In this document: positions 27,782 to 35,873 of the stretch, in pieces | Layout of the letters: each line of letters opens with the position of its first letter | Numbering within the stretch: the stretch's first letter is position 1 | DNA from: Loigolactobacillus zhaoyuanensis | GTDB taxonomy: Bacteria; Bacillota; Bacilli; Lactobacillales; Lactobacillaceae | Assembly: GCF_003946385.1 (NCBI RefSeq) | Contig: NZ_RHOE01000012.1 | Span: forward strand, 1 to 54,861 | DNA length: 54,861 nucleotides | Direction of reading: 5' to 3' | Notes under the pieces: model-generated | The model's database searches: none | What the model was told of the DNA's origin: nothing | Seen by the model: the letters and a program-made list of their open reading frames with translations, nothing else | Position numbers and translations under genes: made by a program

Positions 27782-28435
27782 ATGACTGAAGACATCACAA
27801 CAGTTCCTAAGGACCCCGCTAAGGTTGCGCGAATTTTGGCCAGCGCAATGCATAACTTCGCCATCTATGGCTACCGTGCCACTAAAACTGATGTCATTGC
27901 TCATGAAGCAGCGGTATCCAAAGGCATTGTTTTTCGCTATTTTGGCAATAAGGCTCACCTATTTGTGGCGGCATTACAACAGGCAGTCGATAAAATGGAA
28001 GCAGTGGCGGATTACAGTATTTGGCGCGAGGCCAATGATTTAGTGGATATGATCGTACGTGCCACAAAATATAAAATTGCGTTAGAATTGCAGTATCCGG
28101 ATGAATTTGGTGTGTTGATGAATGGTTATGTTAGCGCCGATCAAGCGCCAGCAGAAGTGCAGGCCGCTATTAAAGGCATTTATCAAAGTGCAACTAAAAA
28201 TAATCTGGCTCGGTTGGTTACGCCAGTATTGGACCGCCTGCCGTTACGGCCAGAGATAGATCAGCAGACCATTATGATCATGATGAATGCAGTAATGGGG
28301 CAAATTGAAAAAGAAACTAAGCTATTCATGAAGAAAAATCCGCAGGCAACGCTGAATGAGTTTGACGAAATTATTGCTCATGCCAAAAAATATATTGGTG
28401 TAGTTGAACACGGTATTTTAAGCGAGCGCGCTTGA
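27782..28435 (+). CDS. TetR/AcrR family transcriptional regulator
   Basis: A 217-aa regulator. The N-terminal helix-turn-helix (about 12-60: ILASAMHNFAIYGYRATKTD, then VSKGIVFRYFGNKAHLF) is typical of TetR. The C-terminal ligand domain is all-helical. AGGAGG lies 14 bases before the ATG. It is the last gene of the ABC exporter operon and probably binds the twin palindromes at 25113-25141. The stop codon lies inside a repeated AGCGCGCTTGAA (28425 and 28447). Since AGCGCGCT is self-complementary, the two copies can form a weak terminator stem. Confidence 0.88.
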   Translation: MTEDITTVPKDPAKVARILASAMHNFAIYGYRATKTDVIAHEAAVSKGIVFRYFGNKAHLFVAALQQAVDKMEAVADYSIWREANDLVDMIVRATKYKIALELQYPDEFGVLMNGYVSADQAPAEVQAAIKGIYQSATKNNLARLVTPVLDRLPLRPEIDQQTIMIMMNAVMGQIEKETKLFMKKNPQATLNEFDEIIAHAKKYIGVVEHGILSERA

Positions 28436-28470
28436 AGCTAATTACTAGCGCGCTTGAAATAAATTTGCGA

Positions 28471-28499
28471 TTGACAGCCTTGATTTTAGATGATAGGCT
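28471..28499 (+). promoter_or_regulatory. Promoter of the T-box leader
   Basis: TTGACA (28471-28476), 17-bp spacer, TAGGCT (28494-28499). The transcript should begin near 28506. Confidence 0.6.
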
Positions 28500-28505
28500 A
28501 CAGTT

Positions 28506-28740
28506 ACTTTATATCATGTGAACGATGCAGAACAAAAAGTAGTTAATTTATCTGGGTGTCAGAAAGTCGGTGGTTGCTGCGAACCGATCAGGGTAAGTTA
28601 ACCAAATACCGTTCTGGGTTCAAACGGCATTCAAGCGCCGATACTCGCTTGCAGAGTGGAGCTCTAGGCTCAATCTGGGTGGTACCACGGCATTTGTCGT
28701 CCCTGTTGCAATTTATTTTGCGGCAGGGACTTTTTTTATA
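28506..28740 (+). promoter_or_regulatory. T-box riboswitch, tyrosine type
   Basis: The T-box sequence TGGGTGGTACCACGG is at 28676-28690. The terminator is GTCCCTG..CAGGGAC at 28699-28730 plus seven T. At the base of Stem I, CAGAAC (28528-28533) pairs with GTTCTG (28611-28616) and GTTAA (28542-28546) with TTAAC (28598-28602). The 3' side of the specifier loop between them reads CAAATACC, giving the codon UAC (28607-28609), tyrosine. The UGGU of the antiterminator matches a tRNA ending ACCA, as tRNA-Tyr does. Uncharged tRNA-Tyr should allow read-through into the NhaC-family gene. Confidence 0.92.
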
Positions 28741-28865
28741 CTTAATTTTGAGGGGAAGTAAACGTGATGCAACAACACTGCGGTGGTAAGGCGCGTTATT
28801 GAAACTGACCAGTGGTTCAACAAAGTCAGTTTAACTAAACGATGAAAGACAGGAGAACAAAAATT

Positions 28866-30260
28866 ATGCAGAATAAAATGAAAAAATTAAGTTTCACCGA
28901 AGCACTGATCGTATTGATCATTGTTTTAGCAGTGATGGGGGTTGGCGTGATCGGCTTTGGTTTATCACCACAAGTGCCGGTGATGCTGGCGATGAGTTTG
29001 GTCATGGTGTGGGCTAAGTGGCGTCACTCTGATTGGGCAACCGTCAATGTCGGCATTGCAGAAGGCATTGAGAAAGGGATCATCCCGATTTTTATTTTTA
29101 TCTTGATTGGCGCGATGATCAGTACTTGGATCGCTGCCGGGACCATTCCAACCTTGATGGTAGTCGGTTTTAAATTGATCAGCGTCCGCTGGTTCCTACC
29201 ATCTGTGTTTGTGGTTTGTGCCTTAGTTGGGGCCGCTGTTGGTAGTACCTTTACCGTCGCGTCAACGGTCGGTTTAGCTTTCTTCGGCATGGGAATGACG
29301 ATGAATTTAAATCCAGCAATGGTAGCCGGTGCGATCATTTCCGGTGGGATCATGGGTGATAAGTTATCACCATTATCAGAAACCAATAATTTAGCCGCGG
29401 CCGTTGTTGATATTGATCTGTTCACCCATATGCGCAACTTATACTGGTCGATTTTACCCGCTGGTGGGATCACGTTGATTATTTTTAGCTTTTTGGGGCA
29501 TACAAGTACCAATGCTAGCCTAGATCGCATTCAACAAACCGTTGGGATCTTGAATCAGCACTTCACAGTTTCATTTTGGGCATTGATCCCGATTATTTTA
29601 GTGTTTGCTTGTGCTGCGTTTAAAGTGCCCGCCATTCCAACGATGTTACTCAATGTTTTTGTCACCGCCGGTCTATTATTTGTTGAGCAGCCACATTTAG
29701 GTTTGAAAAATTTAGCGACGATCATCACCGACGGTTTTGTGGCCCATACTAGTAACGCGGGTGTCGATAAATTATTATCCCGTGGCGGTATCGTCAGCAT
29801 GATGCCGACGGTTGCGCTAATTGTATTGACGCTATCATTAGGTGGTTTATTGGTGAAATTTGGTTTGATCGAGGCCGTAATGACACCAATTGCACAGCAT
29901 TTAAATAGTAATGGCAAGTTAATTTTGGCTGGCTTAGCAGCTTGTATTGGCGTTAACTTATTTGTTGGCGAACAATTTTTATCAATTATTTTACCAGGGC
30001 GAGCGTTTAAAAAGGCCTTTAATCAAGGTGGCTTAAGCGATGAAGCTTTAGGCCGCGTCTTAGAGGATGGCGGTACGGTCATCAATTACTTGGTACCATG
30101 GGGTGTCGGTGGCGTGTTCTTAGCCAATACGTTGGGCATTCCGACTATTGAGTACTTACCGTTTGTGTTCTTCAGTTTACTCTGCCCAGTAATGTCACTG
30201 ATCAGTGGTTTTGCGGGGATCGGGTTGCAACGTTTCAAAGTAGCAGCAAACTCGCTATAA
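28866..30260 (+). CDS. NhaC-family transporter, probably tyrosine uptake
   Basis: A 464-aa NhaC-type carrier with about twelve membrane helices. It carries the family blocks GAMISTWIAAGTIPTLM, GGIMGDKLSPLSETNNLAAA and LVPWGVGGVFLANTLG. Most annotations would read Na+/H+ antiporter. The tyrosine T-box in front argues instead for an amino-acid carrier, and comparative T-box studies assigned such genes (yheL group) to tyrosine transport. AGGAG sits ten bases before ATG 28866; an earlier ATG at 28842 has no site. It is a single-gene transcript closed by a terminator. Confidence 0.85.
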   Translation: MQNKMKKLSFTEALIVLIIVLAVMGVGVIGFGLSPQVPVMLAMSLVMVWAKWRHSDWATVNVGIAEGIEKGIIPIFIFILIGAMISTWIAAGTIPTLMVVGFKLISVRWFLPSVFVVCALVGAAVGSTFTVASTVGLAFFGMGMTMNLNPAMVAGAIISGGIMGDKLSPLSETNNLAAAVVDIDLFTHMRNLYWSILPAGGITLIIFSFLGHTSTNASLDRIQQTVGILNQHFTVSFWALIPIILVFACAAFKVPAIPTMLLNVFVTAGLLFVEQPHLGLKNLATIITDGFVAHTSNAGVDKLLSRGGIVSMMPTVALIVLTLSLGGLLVKFGLIEAVMTPIAQHLNSNGKLILAGLAACIGVNLFVGEQFLSIILPGRAFKKAFNQGGLSDEALGRVLEDGGTVINYLVPWGVGGVFLANTLGIPTIEYLPFVFFSLLCPVMSLISGFAGIGLQRFKVAANSL

Positions 30261-30272
30261 TAGAATCAGCTG

Positions 30273-30307
30273 CTGTCCAAACGCATTAGTGCGGCTGGGC
30301 AGTTTTT
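30273..30307 (+). terminator. Terminator of the NhaC-family gene
   Basis: CTGTCCA pairs with TGGGCAG and CGCA with TGCG inside, loop TTAG, then TTTTT. Confidence 0.75.
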
Positions 30308-30334
30308 ACTACAATAGAAGAAGGTTGATCGCTG

Positions 30335-30895
30335 ATGCATCTAAAGAATGCTGGTCAAGTTGGCCAAATTCAAACTGAGAAACACATTTATCACGGTTAT
30401 ATTTTTGATTTAGTCCAGCGTCAAATTAAAACGCCGGATCAAATGACGGTAACGCGGGATGTTATTTTACATCGGCCTGCGGTGGCAATTCTAGCACTAA
30501 CAGCCGATCAGCAAGTAGTCATCAATACCGAATATCGCTCGGGCTTCAATCAAGAAAGTATTGCGCTACCAGCAGGCTTACTAAATGAGGGCGAAAATAC
30601 CTTAGCAGCCGCTCCCCGTGAGCTAAGCGAGGAAACTGGCTACGTGGCGCATAACCTACAAGAACTGACGACTGTGGCTTCATCGGAAGGTTTCACTGAT
30701 GAACGGGTAACGTTGGTCCTAGCGCGCATTGACGCTACTGAGCGAGTGGCAACGCACTTCGACGCTGATGAATTTGTTAATAGCCAATTGATACCCTTAA
30801 CTGAGCTGGTTAAACTGATCAAAAACGGAACTGTACAATCAGCGCAAACTGTTGCGGCGGTCAGCTATTATTTGGCCTTTTGTCAAGCTAATTAG
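30335..30895 (+). CDS. NUDIX hydrolase, ADP-ribose pyrophosphatase type
   Basis: A 186-aa NUDIX enzyme. The NUDIX box GLLNEGENTLAAAPRELSEETG (begins near residue 84) holds the RELSEE metal-binding helix. The preceding VINTEYRSGFNQESIALPAG is characteristic of ADP-ribose pyrophosphatases, which split ADP-ribose into AMP and ribose 5-phosphate. Box spacing is normal, although Ala-Pro replaces the usual Ala-Ala just before the Arg. GAAGAAGG precedes the ATG. It lies alone between two terminators. Confidence 0.88.
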   Translation: MHLKNAGQVGQIQTEKHIYHGYIFDLVQRQIKTPDQMTVTRDVILHRPAVAILALTADQQVVINTEYRSGFNQESIALPAGLLNEGENTLAAAPRELSEETGYVAHNLQELTTVASSEGFTDERVTLVLARIDATERVATHFDADEFVNSQLIPLTELVKLIKNGTVQSAQTVAAVSYYLAFCQAN

Positions 30896-30991
30896 TTTTT
30901 TTAGACAGTTGCGCTGGCCACTAGTTTAGCAGATTGATCGAATTAGTTTTAAAAACTAAAATAAAGTTAATGATGAATTTTACTGATCTAG

Positions 30992-31031
30992 GATTACACC
31001 ACAGATAATAATTATGGTGTAATCTTTTTTT
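30992..31031 (+). terminator. Terminator downstream of the NUDIX gene
   Basis: GATTACACCA and TGGTGTAATC are exact complements followed by seven T. It stands about 95 bp after the stop. The rest of 30896-31357 is AT-rich without an open frame. Confidence 0.85.
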
Positions 31032-31256
31032 ATTTTCTGAACATTTTAGGCCGTGCTGCATAAGTCAGCCGCGGCCACCATTTTGTGATTAGAAAAAGTG
31101 ATCTACATAATTAAGCTAGTTGCTGGCACTATATTTTTATAGAAAAATTTAGTCGTATGCCGGATTTTTTTCTAATATTGTGGAGTAAATAGGTGATCAG
31201 CTTAAGCTATATTTTTTCATAGACAATGATAGCTATTTATGTAAATATTTCCTGAT

Positions 31257-31287
31257 AACCGGCGATTCCCATGGAAATCACCGGTTT
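31257..31287. promoter_or_regulatory. GC-rich hairpin upstream of the acetyltransferase gene
   Basis: AACCGGCGATT pairs with AATCACCGGTT (one wobble/mismatch) around CCCATGGA. It lacks a long T run and lies about 40 bp before the likely promoter of the acetyltransferase gene, so it may be a weak terminator or an operator. Confidence 0.4.
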
Positions 31288-31357
31288 GATTTTGAGCTTG
31301 GCGTCACGCTTTTCTGCAAGCCTAAACATTTAGTTGGAAGTATGGTAAAATGATAGT

Positions 31358-31912
31358 ATGATGAAAAAAACAGAGCGCGAAAAAATGACTGCCGGCGAAG
31401 TTTACCAACAATTTGATCCTGAATTGATCGAACGCCGGAAAATGATTCGGCGGCAGTTAAAAGAAATCAACCTAATTGACGACAATGCAGAACGTAATCA
31501 GCGTTTCAAAGCGTTATTAGCGGATACTGGGGAAGACTTTTTCGTCGAAAGTGAATTTAAGTTTGATTATGGCTTTAATATTCATATCGGCGATCACTTT
31601 TACGGTAACTATGATATGACGTTTTTGGACACATGCCCGATCACGATTGGTCATCATTGCTATTTTGGCCCGAATATTGGGCTATACACGCCGATTCATC
31701 CTTTAGATGCAGCGCGGCGTGATGCTGATATTGAAATGGGTGCACCGATCACGATCGGCAATAGCTGCTGGTTTGGCGGCCGCGTGACGGTGTTGCCTGG
31801 TGTGACGCTAGGGAATGAAGTCGTTGTCGGTGCAGGTTCTGTTGTGACAAAATCATTTCCAGATAAGGTCGTGATCGCCGGTAATCCAGCGCGTGTGATT
31901 AAACAGCTTTAA
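31358..31912 (+). CDS. Maltose/galactoside O-acetyltransferase family protein
   Basis: A 184-aa left-handed beta-helix acetyltransferase of the LacA/Maa group, which transfers acetyl from acetyl-CoA to sugars. It has an N-terminal cap (EKMTAGEVYQQFDPELIERR), hexapeptide repeats (ITIGHHCYFGPNIGLYTPIH), the catalytic His in YTPIHPL, and the CoA-binding GNPARVIKQL end. No ribosome site precedes the ATG. Instead an extended -10 TGGTAAAAT ends seven bases upstream (31343-31351), so the mRNA may start on the A of this ATG (leaderless). A later ATG at 31385 would cut off the conserved cap. Confidence 0.88.
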   Translation: MMKKTEREKMTAGEVYQQFDPELIERRKMIRRQLKEINLIDDNAERNQRFKALLADTGEDFFVESEFKFDYGFNIHIGDHFYGNYDMTFLDTCPITIGHHCYFGPNIGLYTPIHPLDAARRDADIEMGAPITIGNSCWFGGRVTVLPGVTLGNEVVVGAGSVVTKSFPDKVVIAGNPARVIKQL

Positions 31913-31916
31913 TTAG

Positions 31917-32034
31917 AGAGTGCCAAAAAAGGCAGATTATTCCACATAACTACGCTTGTTAAACGATTCGCTATGCGAATCTTATTAGCAAGCTAGGTTA
32001 TGTTCTATAATCTAAGCGCCTTTTTTAGCACTCT
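31917..32034. repeat. 118-nt near-perfect cruciform repeat
   Basis: AGAGTGCCAAAAAAGGC at the left is mirrored by GCGCCTTTTTTAGCACTCT at the right. Further matched blocks are nested inside: GATTAT/ATAATC, ACATAACT/AGGTTATGT, GCTTG/CAAGC and GATTCGC/GCGAATC about the centre near 31975. It shares its end word (AGAGTG) and plan with the elements at 35683 and 10800. It has no coding frame and looks like a non-autonomous repeat. The T-run also makes it a strong terminator for the acetyltransferase gene. Confidence 0.75.
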
Positions 32035-32104
32035 GCAAAAGGTCACGAATTCCTTGAGCTCATTTTAAATGAGTAATCTTAATTCCAAAAAAAAGAAAGA
32101 AGGC

Positions 32105-32318
32105 AATACTGCGACTGAAACTCACCTAGAACGGGGGCAACCTCGCGTGGCACTATATGTACCGGTGATCAAGGATGAATCCGGGAATTAACGACTGGGG
32201 ACTGGAAGCATGGCGGATAACCAAGCTATAGTTTGTCAGTAAAGTGCAGACACTTTGCGACAACACCAGGACGAATCAGTAATTTTCCTCTAGGGCACGC
32301 CAGTTGTGGACGTGTTTT
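32105..32318 (+). promoter_or_regulatory. Candidate cyclic di-AMP (ydaO/yuaA-type) riboswitch before the BCCT gene
   Basis: The conserved words of the ydaO class appear in order: AGAACGGGGGCAACC (32128-32142, class word about ACGGGGGAACC), GGATGAATCC (32173-32182, class word GGGGTGAATCC), a hairpin 32233-32263, and GACGAATCAGTAATTTTCCTC (from 32270, class word CCGAATCCGTCAGCTAACCTC). A terminator-like stem CACGCC..GG(A)CGTG plus TTTT (32296-32318) overlaps its 3' end, giving a way to switch. The P1 helix is not clear, so this is a degenerate match. Controlling an osmolyte carrier is what this class does. Confidence 0.5.
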
Positions 32319-32334
32319 CAGGCGCAGGTTTATA

Positions 32335-33960
32335 ATTTTAAAAGCAAAACAAATTGATCGAACCGTTTTTGTACCAACTGTAAGTCTCTTCGTGTTAATG
32401 TCGCTGATTTTACTGCTTGGCGGTCATTCAGTTCAGCGTTGGTTAGCTAGCGTAATGACTGGTATTACGACTAACATGGGCTGGCTATTCTTCGGTGTAT
32501 ATATTCTGAACTTCGTTTTCTTTGTTTACTTAGCTAGTAGCCACTTTGGTCGTATTCGTCTTGGCAAAGCGACCGACAAACCCAAGTATAATAATTTTCA
32601 ATGGGGAAGTATGGTTTTTGCAACGGCGATCGACGCCAGCATTTTAATGTTAAGTATGGTCGATCCATTGCGGGCTGTTGCTCATCCCGCTTTTAACGTT
32701 AAGCCATTTTCACACTTAGCCTATTTAGATGCTAGTATGTTTGGCCAGTTTGATTGGGGTCCGATGGCGTGGATGATGTTTGCTTCGGCAACGATTGCGA
32801 TCGGTTATGCGATGTACAATAAGCATCGTTCAGTGCAACGCTTGAGTGAAGCTATTACCTTGCTTGACGGTCAACAAGGCTACAAAAAAATGTTGCGCAC
32901 ATTTGTCGACTTTTTAGTGGTTGTTGGTATTATGGGTGGCATTGGCTCATCGGTTGGGCTGGAGATTCCGATTTTAGCAACGGTAGTCCACAGTTTTACC
33001 GGTGTTCCCGATAACTTCATGCTGAAATTAGCCTTATTTGCGATTTTATTTGTTTTATTTGCAGTTACTGTGTTTGCTGGCTTAGAAGGCGGTATTGATC
33101 GCTTGAGTGCAGCACATATTTGGACGGCGGTGGGCTTTTTAGCCTTTGTTTTGTTGTTAGGGCCAACTAAGTTTATAAGCCAATTGGAGCTCGGTAATCT
33201 GGGCCACCTAGTCAGTCGCTTTATTCCACTAAGCACAGGTTTAGTTGGGAAAAATGCCATTGTGACCAATGCCAATACGATTTTTTATTGGGGCTGGTGG
33301 TTATCATATATGCCATTTACTGGGTTATTTATCGCCAAAATCTCTAAAGGACGCACGATTCGGCAAATTATCGTGGGCATGCTCGTTTTCGGTGCTTTAG
33401 GTTGCATGAGTTTCTACGCCATTTTAGGTGGCTATTCGCTGTATTTGCAGCATAGCGGCGTTATTAATTTGGTCCAGATCTTAAATACCCAAGGTCAAGC
33501 CGCAGTTATCGCTAAAGTATTGAGCACCTTACCATTTAAGGTAGCGGTTTTGATTTTCTATAGCTTATCTTGCTTTATTTTCCTGGCCACAACGATCTCA
33601 TCTTCAGCCTTTATCGTTTCTTCATTGACTAGCTTGAAATTGAAAGCAGGCCAAGAACCCAGCCGCTTCAATCGGATGATCTGGGTCGGTGTTTTCATTC
33701 TCTTCTCAATGGGGATCGTCGTTGTTGGCGGTTTTAAAACCGTACAAACGATTTGTACCTTAGCCGGTTTACCGTTGATTTTTGTCTGTATTCTGTTGCT
33801 GGGCTCAACCGTACAAATGGTACGGGCTGATCAGACTGTCTATGCGACAAAGCGGACGCGGGCTGGCTTAGAGCATGATGCTGAAATGCAAGTCCAACAG
33901 TTGCGGCATAAGCAGCAGCGTAAAGTCCAACATAGCGGCATCGCACCAATTAGATACTAA
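32335..33960 (+). CDS. BCCT-family (betaine/carnitine/choline) transporter, divergent
   Basis: An approximately 541-aa carrier with twelve membrane helices. Family marks are ITTNMGWLFFGVYILNFVFF (TM2), LGKATDKPKY, WTAVGFLAFVLLLGPTKF and GWWLSYMPFTGLFIAKISKGRTIRQ-type TM8 (Tyr for the usual Trp). The TM4 substrate motif, usually GMGIG..FWGVAEP, is replaced by ATAIDASILMLSMVDP, so the substrate may differ from betaine. No ATG, GTG or TTG lies near the expected N-terminus. CAGG stands six bases before an in-frame ATT (32335), giving a normal start (..LKAKQIDRTVFVPTVSLFV). A TTG at 32233 lies inside the riboswitch-like region and an ATG at 32398 inside TM1. Confidence 0.78.
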   Translation: MLKAKQIDRTVFVPTVSLFVLMSLILLLGGHSVQRWLASVMTGITTNMGWLFFGVYILNFVFFVYLASSHFGRIRLGKATDKPKYNNFQWGSMVFATAIDASILMLSMVDPLRAVAHPAFNVKPFSHLAYLDASMFGQFDWGPMAWMMFASATIAIGYAMYNKHRSVQRLSEAITLLDGQQGYKKMLRTFVDFLVVVGIMGGIGSSVGLEIPILATVVHSFTGVPDNFMLKLALFAILFVLFAVTVFAGLEGGIDRLSAAHIWTAVGFLAFVLLLGPTKFISQLELGNLGHLVSRFIPLSTGLVGKNAIVTNANTIFYWGWWLSYMPFTGLFIAKISKGRTIRQIIVGMLVFGALGCMSFYAILGGYSLYLQHSGVINLVQILNTQGQAAVIAKVLSTLPFKVAVLIFYSLSCFIFLATTISSSAFIVSSLTSLKLKAGQEPSRFNRMIWVGVFILFSMGIVVVGGFKTVQTICTLAGLPLIFVCILLLGSTVQMVRADQTVYATKRTRAGLEHDAEMQVQQLRHKQQRKVQHSGIAPIRY

Positions 33961-33968
33961 AAGTGTCC

Positions 33969-34012
33969 AAAAAGAGCTTAGTGAATATATACATTCACTA
34001 AGCTCTTTTTAA
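33969..34012. terminator. Bidirectional terminator between BCCT and CorC-like genes
   Basis: AAAAAGAGCTTAGTGAAT (33969-33986) is exactly complementary to ATTCACTAAGCTCTTTTT (33993-34010). It serves both convergent genes. Confidence 0.9.
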
Positions 34013-34013
34013 A

Positions 34014-35324
34014 TCAATCTTCTTTTTCCGTTGCCTTACTTACTGTGATCCAAGTAATATGCTGATTATCACCAATTTCAGCGACGGTCAGGCTGAAAGG
34101 TGGTACGATCAATTGTTCATGTAAACCGATAGTTGGCTGTTGCTCTAATAAATAGCCGGATAAGGTGACGGCATTACTTTCTTCTAAGGCGGGAATACGG
34201 ACTTTAAAAGCAACTTCAAAATCACTTAGTGTAATTTTGCCATTGACGCGATAACTACCGTCGTCTTGGGCCTGGACGTAATCTTTATCACGATCATTTT
34301 CGTCTTGGATATCACCCAGGAGCTCTTCGTTGATATCTTCATCGGTGATGATACCAGCTGTACCGCCATATTCATCGGTAACTAGGGCAAATGGTGATTT
34401 AGTTCGTACCATCATGCGGTAAATTTCATTGATCAGCATACCTTCTGGCACATGTGCGATCGGCCGAATCAATGTTTGGACTGAAACGGTGGCATCAATG
34501 GCGTTTTGTTTAGCTAAATCATAAGCGTAAAGATAACCACAAACTTGGTCATGATTTTGGTTGCGCATCACCGGAAAACGAGTTAAGCCAGTTTCTAAAT
34601 AGCGTTGGTAAGCCGTTGCAACATCATCTTGATTACTAATGAAAATGGCTGAAGTACGATCGATCATAACGTCTTTGGCGGTGCGATCATTGAAGTCGAA
34701 GCCACGTGAAATAAAAGTAGCGTCAGCAGAATCAATTGTGCCGCCGCGCACTGCCTCACGAGTGATACCGAGGATCTCCGCTTGGGTAAAAATATCTTCG
34801 CTTTCAGTGGCCACGGTGTAGCCGAGTACTTTTAAAACGGCAGCAGCGGATAGATTCATGAACCAAACTAATGGGAAGGCAATTTTTTGGAAACCGCTAA
34901 CGGGGCGAGTGATCAATAGAACGATTTTATTCGGCCGATCGATCGCCATTGACTTAGGGACTAGTTCGGTTAAAACGACTTCTAAGTAAGTTAGGATAAT
35001 GATACTGACAGTGGAAAGTATCCAGTTTTCTGGGAGCTTGACGCCAAATTGAGCGAAAAGTAGAACGATTGTTTCCGACAGTGTACTTTCACCGATCGCC
35101 CCCATTAAAATTCCGGTGAAAGTGATCGCCACCTGCGTGGTGGAAAGTGTGTCATTAAGTTTTTCCAGTAAACCTTGTGCCACTTTGGCGGTGCGATTAC
35201 CGTTATTGATCAATTCTTTTAAATAGGATGGTCGAACTTTAAGCACTGAGAATTCTGCCGCAACAAAAATTGCCGCAATAAAGCCGACCACAATAATGAT
35301 CAACCAATTAATTAATAAGCTCAC
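34014..35324 (-). CDS. CNNM/CorC (HlyC/CorC, 'hemolysin-like') membrane protein
   Basis: A 436-aa protein with an N-terminal DUF21/CNNM membrane domain (about 1-190, three to four helices, with FIAAIFVAAEFSVLKVRPS and LTELVPKSMAI). A CBS pair follows (about 205-330, containing FPVMRNQNHDQVCGYLY and FALVTDEYGGTAGIIT), then a CorC_HlyC domain (about 345-430). The family takes part in Mg2+ or other divalent-ion efflux and is not a haemolysin. The GTG start follows GGAGG. It is a single gene converging on the BCCT gene. Confidence 0.9.
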   Translation of the reverse strand: MSLLINWLIIIVVGFIAAIFVAAEFSVLKVRPSYLKELINNGNRTAKVAQGLLEKLNDTLSTTQVAITFTGILMGAIGESTLSETIVLLFAQFGVKLPENWILSTVSIIILTYLEVVLTELVPKSMAIDRPNKIVLLITRPVSGFQKIAFPLVWFMNLSAAAVLKVLGYTVATESEDIFTQAEILGITREAVRGGTIDSADATFISRGFDFNDRTAKDVMIDRTSAIFISNQDDVATAYQRYLETGLTRFPVMRNQNHDQVCGYLYAYDLAKQNAIDATVSVQTLIRPIAHVPEGMLINEIYRMMVRTKSPFALVTDEYGGTAGIITDEDINEELLGDIQDENDRDKDYVQAQDDGSYRVNGKITLSDFEVAFKVRIPALEESNAVTLSGYLLEQQPTIGLHEQLIVPPFSLTVAEIGDNQHITWITVSKATEKED

Positions 35325-35505
35325 ACTGATTCCTCCAACAAATTATAGATTTAAGTTACCATATAGTTTAGCGGATTTATTGCAATTACGCCACTTCTAG
35401 AATTATCACACTAAAGTCGTAGATGAAAATCGTTAATAAGCGTGATTCTAATTTGTTAATTTTTAGTTAAGCTAGATAATAACAAATTAAACGGGAGGCA
35501 GTATA

Positions 35506-35667
35506 ATGCGATTTCTGAAACGTTTTGATTTTTGGTTGGCAGTGATTTTCGTCGGCTTATTTATTAGTTGTTTACCGCACAATATTGAGGAGATCCATTG
35601 GTTGAGCTTAATGCTGACTGCCACAGGCGCATTGCTCGCCAGTATCAGTGCTGCGCGAGAATTATAA
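35506..35667 (+). CDS. Small membrane protein (53 aa)
   Basis: The ATG follows ACGGGAGG at a good distance. The product MRFLKRFDFWLAVIFVGLFI continues as a second hydrophobic helix (LSLMLTATGALLASISA), so it is a two-helix membrane protein with a basic N-terminus. I do not recognise a family. It stands alone between the CNNM gene and a cruciform repeat. Confidence 0.6.
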   Translation: MRFLKRFDFWLAVIFVGLFISCLPHNIEEIHWLSLMLTATGALLASISAAREL

Positions 35668-35682
35668 AATACATAGGCAAAT

Positions 35683-35800
35683 AGAGTGTGCCATAAGACG
35701 GTCAGCTCCTGAGCATTAGCCTAGATTGACGAATAATACACGTAGTGGATTATTTGACGATCGTAGCTAAGCGGAGGGAGCGGTCTTATGGCACACGTTT
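35683..35800. repeat. About 111-nt cruciform repeat, same family as 31917-32034
   Basis: GTGTGCCATAAGAC (35686-35699) is exactly mirrored by GTCTTATGGCACAC (35783-35796). Inside, GCTCC..TTAGC pairs with GCTAA..GGAG, and GAATAAT with ATTATTT-like arms about the centre near 35740. No coding frame. The end words (AGAGTGTGCCATAAGAC) recur at 10800, showing a dispersed family. Confidence 0.75.
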
Positions 35801-35824
35801 AAGCTATAATGTTCGGCAATAAAA

Positions 35825-35862
35825 ATGAGACTGCGACATAATTTCACTTATGTTACAGTCTC
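35825..35862 (-). terminator. hsp20 terminator
   Basis: GAGACTG (35827) pairs with CAGTCTC (35856-35862), and ACATAA/TTATGT pairs inside. The A run on the left gives the T run on the minus strand. Confidence 0.75.
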
Positions 35863-35873
35863 TTGATGACAAA

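Noticed and set aside
28556-28789. 77-aa open frame over the T-box region
   Set aside because: It spans the specifier stem, T-box and terminator; the RNA explains the sequence and the peptide has no meaning.
32233-32334. N-terminal extension of the BCCT protein from TTG 32233
   Set aside because: The added residues are Arg/Cys-rich, unlike any BCCT N-terminus, lack a ribosome site, and overlap the riboswitch-like hairpins.
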